Source: Flavobacterium circumlabens
GTDB lineage: Bacteria > Bacteroidota > Bacteroidia > Flavobacteriales > Flavobacteriaceae
Direction: 5' to 3'
Assembly (NCBI RefSeq): GCF_004345565.1
Contig: NZ_SLWA01000003.1
Span: forward strand, 372,001-436,000
Length of the DNA: 64,000 nt
Shown here piece after piece: positions 17,284 through 28,702 of the stretch (positions are counted from its first letter, which is position 1; each line of letters starts with the position of its first letter). The translations under genes and the position numbers were made by a program. Below the pieces are notes generated by a model. It had not been told where the DNA came from. It saw only the letters and a program-made list of their open reading frames with translations, and ran no database searches.

Positions 17284-17670
17284 ATGAAAGAAACAACAAA
17301 ATTGTACAACATTTTTGCATTAAAATGTCCGAGATGTTATCAAGGAAATTTATTTACCAATCCGGGTCTTTTTGTGTTTAAATCGATTCTTAAAATGCCC
17401 GAGAGATGCCCGCACTGTAATCAGGACTTCAGGATTGAACCTGGTTTTTATTCGGCTTCCTTATGGATTAGTTACCCGATAATATTGATTCTCTTCGTAC
17501 CGATGATTTTTGCAGGATTTGTTATAAAAGAGGCTTATTCAATTTCTATTGAAAGTCTGCTTGCAGTCTTTATCATTATTTGTTTTGCCTTGCAGATTCC
17601 CATAATGCGCATATCCAGAGCACTTTTGCTTCATTTTACAATTCACTATGTAGGAAGCGGCAATAAATAA
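17284..17670 (+). CDS. DUF983 membrane protein with two zinc-ribbon CxxC pairs
   Basis: A 128-residue protein: an N-terminal ribbon with CPRC and CPHC, the family phrase FRIEPGFYSASLWISYPII, then two membrane helices (about 60-80 and 85-105). These fit DUF983, small bacterial membrane proteins often found near respiratory oxidase genes; the biochemical function is not established. It lies between icd and the copper ATPase on the same strand, with gaps of 73 and 112 bases. Confidence 0.85.
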   Translation: MKETTKLYNIFALKCPRCYQGNLFTNPGLFVFKSILKMPERCPHCNQDFRIEPGFYSASLWISYPIILILFVPMIFAGFVIKEAYSISIESLLAVFIIICFALQIPIMRISRALLLHFTIHYVGSGNK

Positions 17671-17782
17671 ATTTTGAATTAGAGAAAAATTAGAACTCAA
17701 AAAACTGCTGCTGTTAAGGCTGACTGTAAAAAAAGCATAGCTATGAATTGGTTCCTGTCGCAATATTTTATTCAAGCAATAT

Positions 17783-20116
17783 ATGAAACATAACCTAAAT
17801 AACCATTGGCCCCTACATGATCCAGAAGAGAAATCCTGCTGCGGAAATCCTGCAGGGGCTAAGGCAGAAGTGCCGGTGGCTGCAAATGAAAATGGTAAGT
17901 ATTATTGCCCGATGCACTGTCAGGGAGATAAAATATATGATAAGGCAGGGGACTGCCCGGTTTGTGGAATGCAATTAGAAAAGATGAGGCAGCTAAGGGA
18001 CGTAAAAATAAGGTACACCTGCCCGATGCACCCTGAAATTATTACCGATACTGCAGGGTCATGTCCAATCTGCGGAATGGATTTAGTAGCTGTGGTGCCA
18101 AGCGATAATGAAGACAAAAAAGTATACAGAGATCTACTGGATAAAATAAAAATAGCAACACTTTTTACTGTTCCTGTATTTATAATAGCGATGATGGAAA
18201 TGGTTCACCATAATCCATTACTGAATCTGATGGATGCAGTAAAATGGAATTGGGTTCAATTTTTATTATCGCTTCCAGTGGTTTTTTATGCCTGTAGTGT
18301 ATTTTTTGTACGCGCCTGGAAATCCATTGTTACATGGAACCTGAATATGTTTACCCTGGTGGGTATTGGGACGGGAGTAGCTTTTTTATTCAGCGTAGCA
18401 GGACTGCTTTTTCCTTCTGTCTTTCCCGCTGAATTTAAAAATGAAAGCGGATCTGTACTGCTTTATTTTGAAGCTGCCACTGTAATTTTAACCTTAGTAT
18501 TACTAGGGCAATTACTCGAAGCCAGGGCACACAGCCAGATCAGCGGAGCAATTAAGGCATTATTGCAATTGGCCCCTACAGAAGCTACATTGGTTAAAGA
18601 TGGTGCTGACAGCATTATAGCTATTGCTGCTATAAAAAAAGGGGACTTGCTTAGGGTCAAACCGGGAGATAAAATTCCGGTTGATGGAAAAATTACCGAT
18701 GGGCAAAGCACTGTCGATGAGTCAATGCTTACCGGGGAGCCAATACCTGTTGACAGGAAAATCGGAGATGCTGTAATATCCGGAACAATAAACGGAAATA
18801 AATCTTTTGTAATGATCGCTGAGAAAATAGGCTCAGAAACAGTCCTGTCACAAATTGTACAAATGGTTAATGATGCCAGCCGGTCTCAGGCACCTATTCA
18901 AAAGCTAGCCGACAGAATGGCTAAATATTTTGTCCCAGCTGTAATTATTACAGCTTTAATTACTTTTCTGCTCTGGGCTAAATTCGGACCGGAGCCATCA
19001 ATGGTTTATGGTTTTATAAATGCTATTGCAGTTCTTATAATTGCCTGCCCCTGCGCATTGGGTTTAGCAACGCCTATGTCTGTAATGGTTGGAGTCGGGA
19101 AAGGGGCACAATGGGGACTGCTTATAAAAAATGCTGAAGCTTTAGAGAATATGAGCAAAGTAAATGTTTTGATAATAGACAAAACAGGAACCATAACCGA
19201 AGGTAAACCTTCTGTTGAGAAGATATATTCATCCAGTAGTCAAGAGGATAAGCTCCTGCAAAGCATAGCGTCCTTAGATAAATACAGTGAACATCCATTG
19301 GCACAGGCTGTGGTTAACCTTGCCAAATCTAAAAATATTCCTTTAACAGAGGTCAGGGATTTTGAAACCGTAGCCGGTCAAGGAGTTATTGGTACCGTTG
19401 GTACTGAAAAAATAGCATTGGGCAATAAAAAACTAATGGAAGAAATAGGCGCTTCTATTTCAGAGGATATTGAAAATAAAATTTTTGCAAAGCAGAAATT
19501 AGGACAGACGGTTTCTTATATTTCCATTAATGGTACGGCAGTTGGTTTTGTCTCCATTACCGATGCGATAAAATCCACCAGTATAGAGGCTATTAAAGAA
19601 CTGAACCGTCAGGGTATTCAGGTCATTATGATGACCGGTGATAATATCAATACGGCCAAAGCTGTTGCTGATGTTTTAGACCTGACTTCTTTTAAGGCTG
19701 GATGCCTGCCTGAGGATAAGTTAAATGAAATAAAAAGGCTTCAGGGAGAAGGAAAGATTGTAGCAATGGCAGGAGACGGGATAAATGATGCACCGGCTCT
19801 GGCACAAGCCAATGTTGGAATTGCAATGGGAACGGGAACTGATGTTGCCATTCAAAGCGCTGAAATTACTTTGGTAAAAGGGGATTTGAAGGGTATTGTG
19901 AAAGCAAAAAATCTAAGTCATGCCGTTATGAAAAACATCAGGCAAAATCTATTTTTTGCCTCCATTTATAATGTGTTAGGAATTCCGATAGCAGCAGGTT
20001 TGTTATATCCATTTTTTGGAATATTATTATCACCAATGATTGCCGCAGTTGCCATGAGCTTCAGTTCGGTATCGGTAATCGGAAATGCATTACGATTAAG
20101 AAAATTAAAATTATAA
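17783..20116 (+). CDS. copA: Copper-exporting P1B-type ATPase
   Basis: A 777-residue P-type ATPase. The N-terminus has a CC pair (SCCGNP) and two Cys-rich metal-binding modules ([11 protein letters not shown] with [19 protein letters not shown] with CPICGMDL) in place of the classical ferredoxin-like domain. The membrane metal site is CPC (422-424), the phosphorylation site DKTGT (D466), the actuator loop TGEP, and the hinge GDGINDAP. It would pump Cu(I) out of the cytoplasm or feed copper to oxidase assembly. The neighbouring DUF983 gene makes the second plausible. No metalloregulator gene is adjacent. Confidence 0.93.
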   Translation: MKHNLNNHWPLHDPEEKSCCGNPAGAKAEVPVAANENGKYYCPMHCQGDKIYDKAGDCPVCGMQLEKMRQLRDVKIRYTCPMHPEIITDTAGSCPICGMDLVAVVPSDNEDKKVYRDLLDKIKIATLFTVPVFIIAMMEMVHHNPLLNLMDAVKWNWVQFLLSLPVVFYACSVFFVRAWKSIVTWNLNMFTLVGIGTGVAFLFSVAGLLFPSVFPAEFKNESGSVLLYFEAATVILTLVLLGQLLEARAHSQISGAIKALLQLAPTEATLVKDGADSIIAIAAIKKGDLLRVKPGDKIPVDGKITDGQSTVDESMLTGEPIPVDRKIGDAVISGTINGNKSFVMIAEKIGSETVLSQIVQMVNDASRSQAPIQKLADRMAKYFVPAVIITALITFLLWAKFGPEPSMVYGFINAIAVLIIACPCALGLATPMSVMVGVGKGAQWGLLIKNAEALENMSKVNVLIIDKTGTITEGKPSVEKIYSSSSQEDKLLQSIASLDKYSEHPLAQAVVNLAKSKNIPLTEVRDFETVAGQGVIGTVGTEKIALGNKKLMEEIGASISEDIENKIFAKQKLGQTVSYISINGTAVGFVSITDAIKSTSIEAIKELNRQGIQVIMMTGDNINTAKAVADVLDLTSFKAGCLPEDKLNEIKRLQGEGKIVAMAGDGINDAPALAQANVGIAMGTGTDVAIQSAEITLVKGDLKGIVKAKNLSHAVMKNIRQNLFFASIYNVLGIPIAAGLLYPFFGILLSPMIAAVAMSFSSVSVIGNALRLRKLKL

Positions 20117-20384
20117 GACTAAAATAAATTTAAAACTAATGCAATTTGCATAAAACGAGGTAATTATGTTATTTTTTTGTATTCTGTGAAATAGCTAAGA
20201 CGCTGATTACCAGAAATAAATTTGATTAATATGTTAATTGAGAATAAACTTATAAACATTACAGCCATACTTATCGATAAAAGGATACATTTGACTGATT
20301 AAAAGTGTATTGTGTATTTTCTTGTAAGATAAAGTATCTAAAAGATAAGACTTGCACCCAGGCTTAAATTTCCCTCTGATTATC
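20117..20384. other. Intergenic region, no gene seen
   Basis: AT-rich spacer between the copper ATPase and the giant T9SS gene. I see no RNA gene, repeat or clear terminator. A promoter for the downstream gene must lie here, but no box is convincing. Confidence 0.5.
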
Positions 20385-23300
20385 ATGCAAAATCTAATGC
20401 TTCTTTTAAGTAAAGGAAAAGCGATTAGTACCTTTTTGAAAGATAAGCTACCATTTTCGATCTCCATTTTTTTAGGTGTTTTTTTATTGAGTTTTTCCAA
20501 CGTACATGCGATGCGGGAAAGGACAGATTCTAAAAGCAGTGGTCTGATTTTATCAACGGTAACCGTTGGTACCGGAGGAAATTATACCACTTTAAAGGCG
20601 GCCTTTGATGCTATAAATTCGGGTGTTGTCAGTGGTGTAGTTACTATTCAAATCATAAGCAGTACGACTGAGACTGCTATGGCTTCCTTAAATGCCAGCG
20701 CTACAGGACTGGCAAGCTATAGCTCGGTCTTGATCTATGCTACTGGCAGCGGCTACTCCATCAGTGGTAATATTGCCAATCCTTTAGTCAGCCTTAATGG
20801 AGCAGATAACGTAACTATTGACGGAAGGGTTAATGCCACGGGTACGGCAGCAGATCTTATTTTTACAAACACGAATACAGGTGCAGCTGCCGCTTCATTG
20901 CGGCTGATCAATTCTGCAGAAAATAATAGCGTTAGATATGTCACGCTCAAAGCATCGGGAATAAGCGCTTCGACGGGTATCGTTTATTTTGTGTCTTCAG
21001 CATCAGGAAATGGAAATGACAATAACATTATTGAATATTGCAATTTGACCAGCGCGGGACTAAACCGCCCCTTAAATGCGATCCTTAGTTACGGAACGGC
21101 TGGCCGCGAGAACAGCGGAAATATCATTCGTTCTAATGCCATTTACAACTTTTTTAATGACAGCAACAGTTCCAATGGTATTAATATTGCCGGTAATAGT
21201 TCGGATTGGAAGATTAACAGCAACAGTTTTTACGATACAGCTTCTCTGGTCTGCACGGGAAATAATGTTTATAGTGTTATCCGCATTTCTACTGCCAGTA
21301 TGCATACCGTCAGCGGTAATTTTATTGGAGGAAGCGGTCCGTTATGTGCCGGAGCTCCCTGGACTATGAATTCAAGTTTTGCCACGACTTTCAGTGGAAT
21401 CTTTTTCACAGGGAATACTTCAGTGCCGAGTTTGCTGGAGAACAACACAATTCAAAATTTTGTATACAGCAGTACCAGTGCCAATCCATGGGACGGAATC
21501 TATTTATCCATGGGTAATGCTGTAATTCAAGGCAATACCATAGGTGCGGCATCGGGTACAAATTCTATTGTGATTACCACTCCAAATGCTGCAGCTTCGG
21601 CTACGATTTCGGGAGGTATTGTAACGGGCCTAACACTTGTGGGCGGAGGAAGTGGTTTTACAGCACCTCCGCAAATAACTTTTACACTGTCAGGAAGCAC
21701 CACTGCCGCAACGGCAACAGCTGCTATTTCCGGAGGAGTGGTTACGGGATTTACCATTACCAATGGAGGATCGGGTTATACCAGTGTGCCCAGTGTGAAC
21801 GTTAACGGCTCGGGTTATTCTACCTCACATGGAATACGTTATCTCAACAGCGGCGAAGTTTCTATCGAAAACAACAGTATTGGCTCAATTACCACTTATG
21901 GAAATTCGGGATACTCGCATTGCTTTGAAGGAATTGTAATCAGCGGTGTTGCATCTTCTGTTATCACGATCAGTAATAATCTTATTGGGAGTCTTTCCAC
22001 TGCCGGCAGTATTCAAACAAGCTCGCCAGCGACGGCATCCCTTTACAAACAGGATTTAAGGGGGATTTACGTTAATTCTGCCGTAAATCTGGTCTCCATC
22101 ACAGGAAATACGATCGCCAATATGACCAGTGCTTACAATGGTACCTCCGTTACCAAAATTGACGGAATCTGCACTAGTGGCGCCTCCAATATTATTCGCA
22201 ATAATACGGTAAGGGATCTTACCAGTTCTTCCAATTCTACCCTCAGAGGCATACAGCAAACCGTAGTCCTGGCAGGTACCAGCCAATCATTGACAGGCAA
22301 TACCGTTTATAACCTTCGAAATAATCATGCCAGCGCTGCAGTGGGTGTTATCGGTATTGATTATTCAGGTCCTAATTCAGGTACCAATACGGTTTCCGGA
22401 AATTTTATTCATGACTTGTCACTGGCATCAAATAATATTCTTTCCGAAATAGATGGAATACTTTTGGGTAATGGAGTAACCACGGCAGATAATAATATTA
22501 TCAATATCGGAACCGGCGTTACTGCAGGGTACAAAATCTACGGAATCAATGACAACAGCACTAATAATGCGTTATACAATAATAATATTTACTTTAACAC
22601 GGTCTATGTAGCTGGTTCGGTAAGCTCAGGGACTACTTCTTCAACTGCAGCGTTATGGAATGTGAATAATACATCCACACGTAATTACAGAAACAATATC
22701 CTGATGAATATAAGAACTGGCGGGGCGGCTGGTAAACATTATGCCATCCGGGTTGCCGGAATCAGTGGACTTACCATTGATTATAATGATTATGTTGTGG
22801 CCGGAAATGCCTTTTTAGCCTCTTTTAACAGCACAGATAAAACGACTTTGGCTCTGTGGAAAGCTGCTACGCTTCAGGATGCCTCCAGTTTGAACATTAA
22901 TCCTCTCTTCGCTGTACCGGGAAGTAACCTTGCCCTTAATTATTATACTTCAGCAGCACTGCCGGCAGTAACAGGAACGGGCATCACGGCAGACTACACA
23001 GGCCTTGCCAGAAGTACAGTGCCTAAAATGGGTGCTTTGGAAATAACCGCATATGTCTGGTCAGGAGCAACCAGTACTGATTTTGCTACAACTACCAACT
23101 GGCAGGGAGGACTGGTTCCACCAAACGGATCCGATATCTCTTTTGCTGTTTCGCCTTTTAACAACTGCGTTTTGGATCAGAACAGAACAGTAAGAAATAT
23201 TACCAATGCGCAACCCACCTACAAATTACTTCTAAATGGCCATGAACTGACAATTTTGGGCAATCTTGTTTTTTCCAATAATGCCAAAATAGATGCAACT

Positions 23301-26300
23301 GCCGCAGGTTCCATACTGACATTTGCCGGAACTGCTGCGCAAAATATTCCTGCCGGAGCATTGTTGTCCAACACTATGGACGGTTTGAACGCAAACAATC
23401 CGGAAGGACTTACGCTAAATGATAATATTACGGTTAACAATCCGACGACGCTCAGCAGTGGGGAACTAATCATAGGAGCACATACACTAACACTTAATGG
23501 ACCAATTTCGGTTGTATCCGGTTCCTTAACAGGAGGTCTTACCAGTAATATTACTATTGGAGGCAGCGGGACTGCCAGTTTATCCTCTGTTATTTTAAAT
23601 AATCTTACCCTTAACCGTGCAGCAGGCATTAATCTTTCAGGTGCGGTTTCAGTGGCGGGAACTTTGGCCCTGCAATCAGGAATTCTATCGGTTGGCTCCA
23701 ACACGATGACACTTTCGGGCAGTTCACCAACACGAACAACAGGAAGTATCGATGTTTCTGCTGCCGATGCCACATTAATCTTTACCAATGCAGCGGCCAT
23801 TACACTGCCGTCGGGATTTTTTATAAACGCTGTAAATAATCTGACCATAAATGGCGCAGGCGGGATTACATCCGCCGGAAATTTTTCGATCAACGGAATA
23901 CTGAACCTGCAAAGTAATAATCCATCAGCAACCAAAGGGCTTCTTGACATGTGGAATGGGTCGACTGCTCTGACACTCAACATGGGGGCGAGTTCGATAA
24001 ATGACGGAATAGGAGATACAACGGGTATCATAAAACGTGTTTCAATCTCTTCGGGGGTAAGTTATTCCTTTGGAAGCCAGTTTACCAAGGTCTATTTTGC
24101 CAACGTGGGAACGATGCCTACAGAGCTGAGTGTTAAGGTCAATATTGGCGTTGCTCCTTCGTGGCAGACAGGAGCTATAAACCGGGAAATGGAAGTGATA
24201 CAAACCGGAGCAGTGGGAACTAGTGCCACAGTGTCTTACCATTATCTGGACAGTGAACTTAATGGTAATGATGAGCAGCATCTTGTGCTGTGGGTTAAAA
24301 TAGGTAATATTGAATATGGAGCCTCAGCCTCTGATGTCAATGATAACTGGGTTTCCTTATCCAATGTAAACATCGCTTTTTTTTCAGGAACATTTGATAG
24401 CACTAAAAATATTACGCTGGACGAGTACAGTACGAATAATACACTGACCTGGAACGGATCTGTATCGACTTCGTGGACTACTGTTGCGAACTGGACCCCA
24501 AATATAGGGCCATCAATAACCAAGAATATCATTATTCCCGATGCTCTTACTACGCCTTTTGATCCGGTTTTGCCCTTAGTAACCGGAATTAAATCAGTAA
24601 CACTTCAGAGTGGCGCAATATTGAATGCGGTTGCAGCAGCTCAGACTACAATAGAAGGAACATCTGCCTGGAGTAATCAGGGAGGAACATTCAACCCCAA
24701 TACAAGTACTATTATTTTTACAAACGCTTCTGCTACTATTTCCGGAATAACTGATTTCTATAACCTAACGATAAACAGTGGTAAACTCTTGTCAATGACA
24801 GATGGCTGTACTGTAAGAATCGCCGGTGCCATAACCAATAACGGAAGTTTTAGTGCGATTGTTCTGGGTACTACCACAGTAGAATACAATGGTGCCTCAC
24901 AAACAGTCTTAAATCCAAATGGAAGCACGGCAGGGTATTCGAATCTGATTCTCAGCGGGAGCGGGATCAAAACAATGCCTGCTGGATTACAAACGATTTT
25001 AGGTGATTTCAGTCTGGCCGGAACTGCCTCGGTTACAGCTTTATCGGCTTTGACCATAGGCGGCAACCTGACAATTGGCAATGGTACTACTTTAAACAGC
25101 GGTAATTTTAACCACAGCCTTGGCGGTGATTTTGACAACAATGGTACGTTCAACGCAGCAACGGGGCACAGCATCATTTTCAATGGAAGTTCTCCCCAGT
25201 CCATTTTGGGTACAGCAGCAACGACATTTGATCAGCTGACTATTTCAAATGGTAACGGCGTTTTGATGTACAACGCAGTAAATGCCGCCAATTTACTTAC
25301 ACTCGACTCCGGAACCTTAAGTGTAGGAGAAAGTACTCTTGGCATTTTAGGGACCATAAGCAAAAACTCCGGAAATCTAGAAGTAGGTTCGCTTTCTTCC
25401 TTGAGTTTTGGCGGAACAGGCGCCATTACCTTAGCTCCCGATTTATTCAATACCAATCCGTCTTTATACAATTTAACGATTAACAGGCCGGGTGGTGTTG
25501 TGCTGGGGCAGGAAACAGCAGTGGGCGGCGTATTGAATCTTTTATCAGGCACGCTAAACATTGCAGCGCTAAATCTAACCATCAATACAGTATCAGTGAC
25601 TGCGCCGGGCTCAGCCACAATGATAATAGCTGACGGCGGAGGAGAGATTAGAAAAATTTTGAGCCAGTATGTTCCCTTTACTTATCCTGTTGGAGATGCA
25701 AGCGGTACAGCTGAGTACAGTCCGATAACAATAACACTCAATGATGATAATAGTGCCAGTCATTATTTTGGGGTCAAATTGGCCAATAGCAAATACCCTG
25801 ATAATGCCAGTACTTCCAATTACTTAACCCGTTATTGGAATGTAAGCCAATCCGGAGGCGGCCAGCACTTAGTAACGCTGAATGCTGCCTATACAAACGC
25901 TGATATTACAGGAATTGAATCCGCTATATCAGAAGCCGTATTAACGGGTGCTTTTAACCAGGATAATAATCCATGGGTAAAGTACGATGTCTTGTCGGCT
26001 GGTACCATTACTGTAAACAATACGGCATTGATTTCGGGACAGATCACCACCGTTACAGGAATTACAGCTGCCAGCCCCACAGTAAGTATAGTTGGAATAA
26101 CAGATGCCTGTATAGGTTCTACTATTCCTTTAAGTACAGTGGTTACGGGTGATTCCGGTTTTATCTATAATTGGACACCCGCTGCTTTTTTAAGCAGTAC
26201 CAGCACTGCCAATCCAACCGTTGTAAACATTACAACATCTACTACCTACACTGTTACTGTTAAAGACGGCAACGGTATTATTGCCAGTGCTGCAGGCACC

Positions 26301-27932
26301 ATAAATGTAGGGGCTACGACGACTTATAACGGAACGTGGAGCAACGGGCTGCCCAATAGTACTGCCTCTGTTATTATTGCCGCTAATTATGCACCGGCAG
26401 CTTCATTTGAGTGCTGCTCGTTAACGGTCAATAATAATGCAGTGGTATCAATTCCATCCGGTATGAATGTAACTTTAAACGGAATCCTGACCGTGGCAGC
26501 AGGCAGCAGCTTTACGTTGCAGAACAATGCCAATTTGATACAGAATACCAATAATGCTAATTCCGGTACTATTACGGTAATTCGTAATTCAGCTCCAATT
26601 GTACGTTTAGACCATACTTTGTGGAGTTCTCCGGTAACCGGTACGCAGACCCTGCAGCAGTTTTCGCCCACTACACTCGCTAACCGTTTTTATGTCTATA
26701 ACATTTTAAATAATACGTATACTTCAACGCCGGCAACAGGCTATTTTCCACTGGCAAAGGCTATTGCTGTAAGAGCACCCAATAATTGGTCGACTGTACA
26801 GACAGTGTGGCCGGGCAGTTTTACGGGTGTTCCCAACAACGGGGATATTGCAACGCCATTGGAAATGACCGGAGCAGCCTACAACGGGATCGGCAATCCC
26901 TATCCCTCTGCCATAAGCGGAACTGAACTGGTAAATGCCAACAGTAGCAGGATTACAGGTACGCTGTACTTTTATGCGCACACGCTGGCCATAAATGCAA
27001 CAACAGGTCTTTTTCCTCCGGGAACCAATTATGCAGTTTGGAATCCTGGTATGGGAGGGACACCTTCAACAGTGGGCGGCGGGGGAACCGGCAGCAGTCC
27101 GGTTACTCCAAACGGGATCATACAGACGGGTCAGGGATTTCTGGTAAAGGCTGTTGCCCAGGGCAATATGGTTTTTACCAACAGCATGAGGAAAATAGAT
27201 AATGCCAATCAGTTTTTCAAGGGCACCGCAGTAAAGACGAATTCAGCTGAACCTGATATTGAAAGACACCGAATCTGGCTCAGCCTCACAAGGGGCAGTA
27301 CCGGCCTAAATACCATATTGGTAGGGTACGCTGCGGGGGCTACCAGCGGAATTGATTATGGATATGACGGATTAAGGTTTGGCGTTACCGGCAGCGAGCT
27401 GTATTCTGTCATAGGCGCTGATGCTTACACTATTCAGGGTAAGGCACTCCCTTTCCTAATTGATGATACTGTTCCATTGGGTTTCAAAGCAGCAGAATCG
27501 GGAAGCTTCACAATAGCTGTTTATAAAACAGATGGGTTGTTTACGGGAGATCAGGATATACTGATCAAGGATAATCTCACCGGTACTACAAGCAGTATTA
27601 AGACTACACCCTATACTTTTACAAGTGAAATTGGAACCTTCGACACGCGTTTTGAAATGGTCTATACAAAAGGCACCTTAGGTCTTGATCCGCAGACTGC
27701 AGTTGAAGAGAGCGTAATACTGTATGTCAAAAGCAATACATTATTTGTTCAGAGTAGCCAGGTAATAACGACCGTCCGCATTTTTGATATGCTTGGCAGA
27801 ATGCTTTATGAAAATAAAAAAATAAATGATACCCACTTCCAGCATGATAAGTCAGGATTAACCGGTCAGGTTGTTCTTGTTCAGGTCACTGACAGCGAAA
27901 ACCACAAAGTTGTCAAAAAAATAATCTTCTAA
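20385..27932 (+). CDS. Giant T9SS-exported beta-helix surface protein
   Basis: About 2515 residues. The start is taken at the ATG of MQNLMLLLSK (20385), since the longer frame opens with TTG. A signal segment (FSISIFLGVFLLSFSNVHA) is followed by parallel beta-helix repeats rich in N, S, T and G (about 50-890, with NNIIEYCNL and SGNFIGG rungs), a long series of IxxLTIN/GTLxL autotransporter-like repeats (to about 1800), a PKD-like unit (PLSTVVTGDSGFIYNWTP) and a final T9SS type A sorting domain (TTVRIFDMLGRMLYENK ... VKKIIF). It should be secreted by the type IX system and anchored at the surface, probably as an adhesin or matrix protein. No catalytic residues are visible. Confidence 0.88.
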   Translation: MQNLMLLLSKGKAISTFLKDKLPFSISIFLGVFLLSFSNVHAMRERTDSKSSGLILSTVTVGTGGNYTTLKAAFDAINSGVVSGVVTIQIISSTTETAMASLNASATGLASYSSVLIYATGSGYSISGNIANPLVSLNGADNVTIDGRVNATGTAADLIFTNTNTGAAAASLRLINSAENNSVRYVTLKASGISASTGIVYFVSSASGNGNDNNIIEYCNLTSAGLNRPLNAILSYGTAGRENSGNIIRSNAIYNFFNDSNSSNGINIAGNSSDWKINSNSFYDTASLVCTGNNVYSVIRISTASMHTVSGNFIGGSGPLCAGAPWTMNSSFATTFSGIFFTGNTSVPSLLENNTIQNFVYSSTSANPWDGIYLSMGNAVIQGNTIGAASGTNSIVITTPNAAASATISGGIVTGLTLVGGGSGFTAPPQITFTLSGSTTAATATAAISGGVVTGFTITNGGSGYTSVPSVNVNGSGYSTSHGIRYLNSGEVSIENNSIGSITTYGNSGYSHCFEGIVISGVASSVITISNNLIGSLSTAGSIQTSSPATASLYKQDLRGIYVNSAVNLVSITGNTIANMTSAYNGTSVTKIDGICTSGASNIIRNNTVRDLTSSSNSTLRGIQQTVVLAGTSQSLTGNTVYNLRNNHASAAVGVIGIDYSGPNSGTNTVSGNFIHDLSLASNNILSEIDGILLGNGVTTADNNIINIGTGVTAGYKIYGINDNSTNNALYNNNIYFNTVYVAGSVSSGTTSSTAALWNVNNTSTRNYRNNILMNIRTGGAAGKHYAIRVAGISGLTIDYNDYVVAGNAFLASFNSTDKTTLALWKAATLQDASSLNINPLFAVPGSNLALNYYTSAALPAVTGTGITADYTGLARSTVPKMGALEITAYVWSGATSTDFATTTNWQGGLVPPNGSDISFAVSPFNNCVLDQNRTVRNITNAQPTYKLLLNGHELTILGNLVFSNNAKIDATAAGSILTFAGTAAQNIPAGALLSNTMDGLNANNPEGLTLNDNITVNNPTTLSSGELIIGAHTLTLNGPISVVSGSLTGGLTSNITIGGSGTASLSSVILNNLTLNRAAGINLSGAVSVAGTLALQSGILSVGSNTMTLSGSSPTRTTGSIDVSAADATLIFTNAAAITLPSGFFINAVNNLTINGAGGITSAGNFSINGILNLQSNNPSATKGLLDMWNGSTALTLNMGASSINDGIGDTTGIIKRVSISSGVSYSFGSQFTKVYFANVGTMPTELSVKVNIGVAPSWQTGAINREMEVIQTGAVGTSATVSYHYLDSELNGNDEQHLVLWVKIGNIEYGASASDVNDNWVSLSNVNIAFFSGTFDSTKNITLDEYSTNNTLTWNGSVSTSWTTVANWTPNIGPSITKNIIIPDALTTPFDPVLPLVTGIKSVTLQSGAILNAVAAAQTTIEGTSAWSNQGGTFNPNTSTIIFTNASATISGITDFYNLTINSGKLLSMTDGCTVRIAGAITNNGSFSAIVLGTTTVEYNGASQTVLNPNGSTAGYSNLILSGSGIKTMPAGLQTILGDFSLAGTASVTALSALTIGGNLTIGNGTTLNSGNFNHSLGGDFDNNGTFNAATGHSIIFNGSSPQSILGTAATTFDQLTISNGNGVLMYNAVNAANLLTLDSGTLSVGESTLGILGTISKNSGNLEVGSLSSLSFGGTGAITLAPDLFNTNPSLYNLTINRPGGVVLGQETAVGGVLNLLSGTLNIAALNLTINTVSVTAPGSATMIIADGGGEIRKILSQYVPFTYPVGDASGTAEYSPITITLNDDNSASHYFGVKLANSKYPDNASTSNYLTRYWNVSQSGGGQHLVTLNAAYTNADITGIESAISEAVLTGAFNQDNNPWVKYDVLSAGTITVNNTALISGQITTVTGITAASPTVSIVGITDACIGSTIPLSTVVTGDSGFIYNWTPAAFLSSTSTANPTVVNITTSTTYTVTVKDGNGIIASAAGTINVGATTTYNGTWSNGLPNSTASVIIAANYAPAASFECCSLTVNNNAVVSIPSGMNVTLNGILTVAAGSSFTLQNNANLIQNTNNANSGTITVIRNSAPIVRLDHTLWSSPVTGTQTLQQFSPTTLANRFYVYNILNNTYTSTPATGYFPLAKAIAVRAPNNWSTVQTVWPGSFTGVPNNGDIATPLEMTGAAYNGIGNPYPSAISGTELVNANSSRITGTLYFYAHTLAINATTGLFPPGTNYAVWNPGMGGTPSTVGGGGTGSSPVTPNGIIQTGQGFLVKAVAQGNMVFTNSMRKIDNANQFFKGTAVKTNSAEPDIERHRIWLSLTRGSTGLNTILVGYAAGATSGIDYGYDGLRFGVTGSELYSVIGADAYTIQGKALPFLIDDTVPLGFKAAESGSFTIAVYKTDGLFTGDQDILIKDNLTGTTSSIKTTPYTFTSEIGTFDTRFEMVYTKGTLGLDPQTAVEESVILYVKSNTLFVQSSQVITTVRIFDMLGRMLYENKKINDTHFQHDKSGLTGQVVLVQVTDSENHKVVKKIIF

Positions 27933-28010
27933 ATACCCCAAGGTCTTACAGAAAAGATCCGGATAAAATCTCTGGTGCCAAAATATTTTGGCACCAAAAA
28001 CGCTTGCTAT

Positions 28011-28229
28011 ATGAAAAAGATAATCCACGCCTTTTTACTGTTCTTTTTATGCACCATTGCATTTGCCCAAGATGGTCCTCCGCCGCCGGATTTTGAAGAT
28101 CCTAACGATCCTAATCCAACAGATCAGCCTGTTGTAGTTCCTATTGACAGCCATGTGATTGGGCTGGCTATTGGTGCCGTATTTCTGGGTCTATATATGA
28201 TCTGGAGAAAAAAATACAGCCATTCGTAA
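28011..28229 (+). CDS. Small exported proline-rich single-TM protein
   Basis: The start is set at MKKIIHAF (28011); an upstream ATG would put polar residues in front of the signal. The 72-residue product has a signal peptide (FLLFFLCTIAFAQ), an acidic proline-rich linker (PPPPDFEDPNDPNPTDQP), one TM helix (VIGLAIGAVFLGLYMIW) and a short basic tail. It lies 78 bases after the giant T9SS gene on the same strand and could be its accessory. I know no function for the family. Confidence 0.7.
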   Translation: MKKIIHAFLLFFLCTIAFAQDGPPPPDFEDPNDPNPTDQPVVVPIDSHVIGLAIGAVFLGLYMIWRKKYSHS

Positions 28230-28315
28230 AGGAATGAGCTGAAAAGGTTTTGCCATTATACCTTATTCCATCCACAAATCCAGACTTAAATTTAAATAAT
28301 AATAATAACGATAAT

Positions 28316-28438
28316 ATGATGATCCGTCTAAAGGATAAGGATTATAAATTCAACATTGATTATACTTTAAATTTTAATAGTATTGGTAAGATTGAGATTT
28401 ATAAAGAGTATAAAACAAAAGAGCCAATCTATAAATGA
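28316..28438 (+). CDS. Possible 40-residue small protein
   Basis: The frame MMIRLKDKDYKFNIDY onward, rich in K, I and Y, ending TKEPIYK. It has an ATG start but no strong ribosome-binding site and no recognisable family. It may be chance. Confidence 0.25.
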   Translation: MMIRLKDKDYKFNIDYTLNFNSIGKIEIYKEYKTKEPIYK

Positions 28439-28543
28439 ACAACAGATGAATCTGCAAATTACAGCTACTGACGGAACTAAGAAATATTCCTGCTTTCCTA
28501 ATTTGTTTATCTGCATATGGAGTGTTCCAATATAAAATCAGAG

Positions 28544-28551
28544 TATCTTTG
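28544..28551 (+). promoter_or_regulatory. -7 box TATCTTTG of the acyltransferase gene
   Basis: An exact TAnnTTTG match about 150 bases before the acyltransferase start codon at 28703. A -33 TTG is not obvious. Confidence 0.5.
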
Positions 28552-28702
28552 ACTGCGTAAAAACAGGCAGCTGATTATCAGTTCTGTTTTTTCAGCACCC
28601 TTATTCTTGTTTCGAGTCAGGATACTAACACCAATTTTACCAATAACAATAACGATTGCCAGTCCTAATTTCTTTTTTACATCTAATCTTAACCGCTATA
28701 AC

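Noticed and set aside
23219..24031. 270-codon minus-strand open frame inside the giant T9SS gene
   Set aside because: It is a shadow of a repetitive, Ser/Thr-rich coding region, with low-complexity sequence and no domain.
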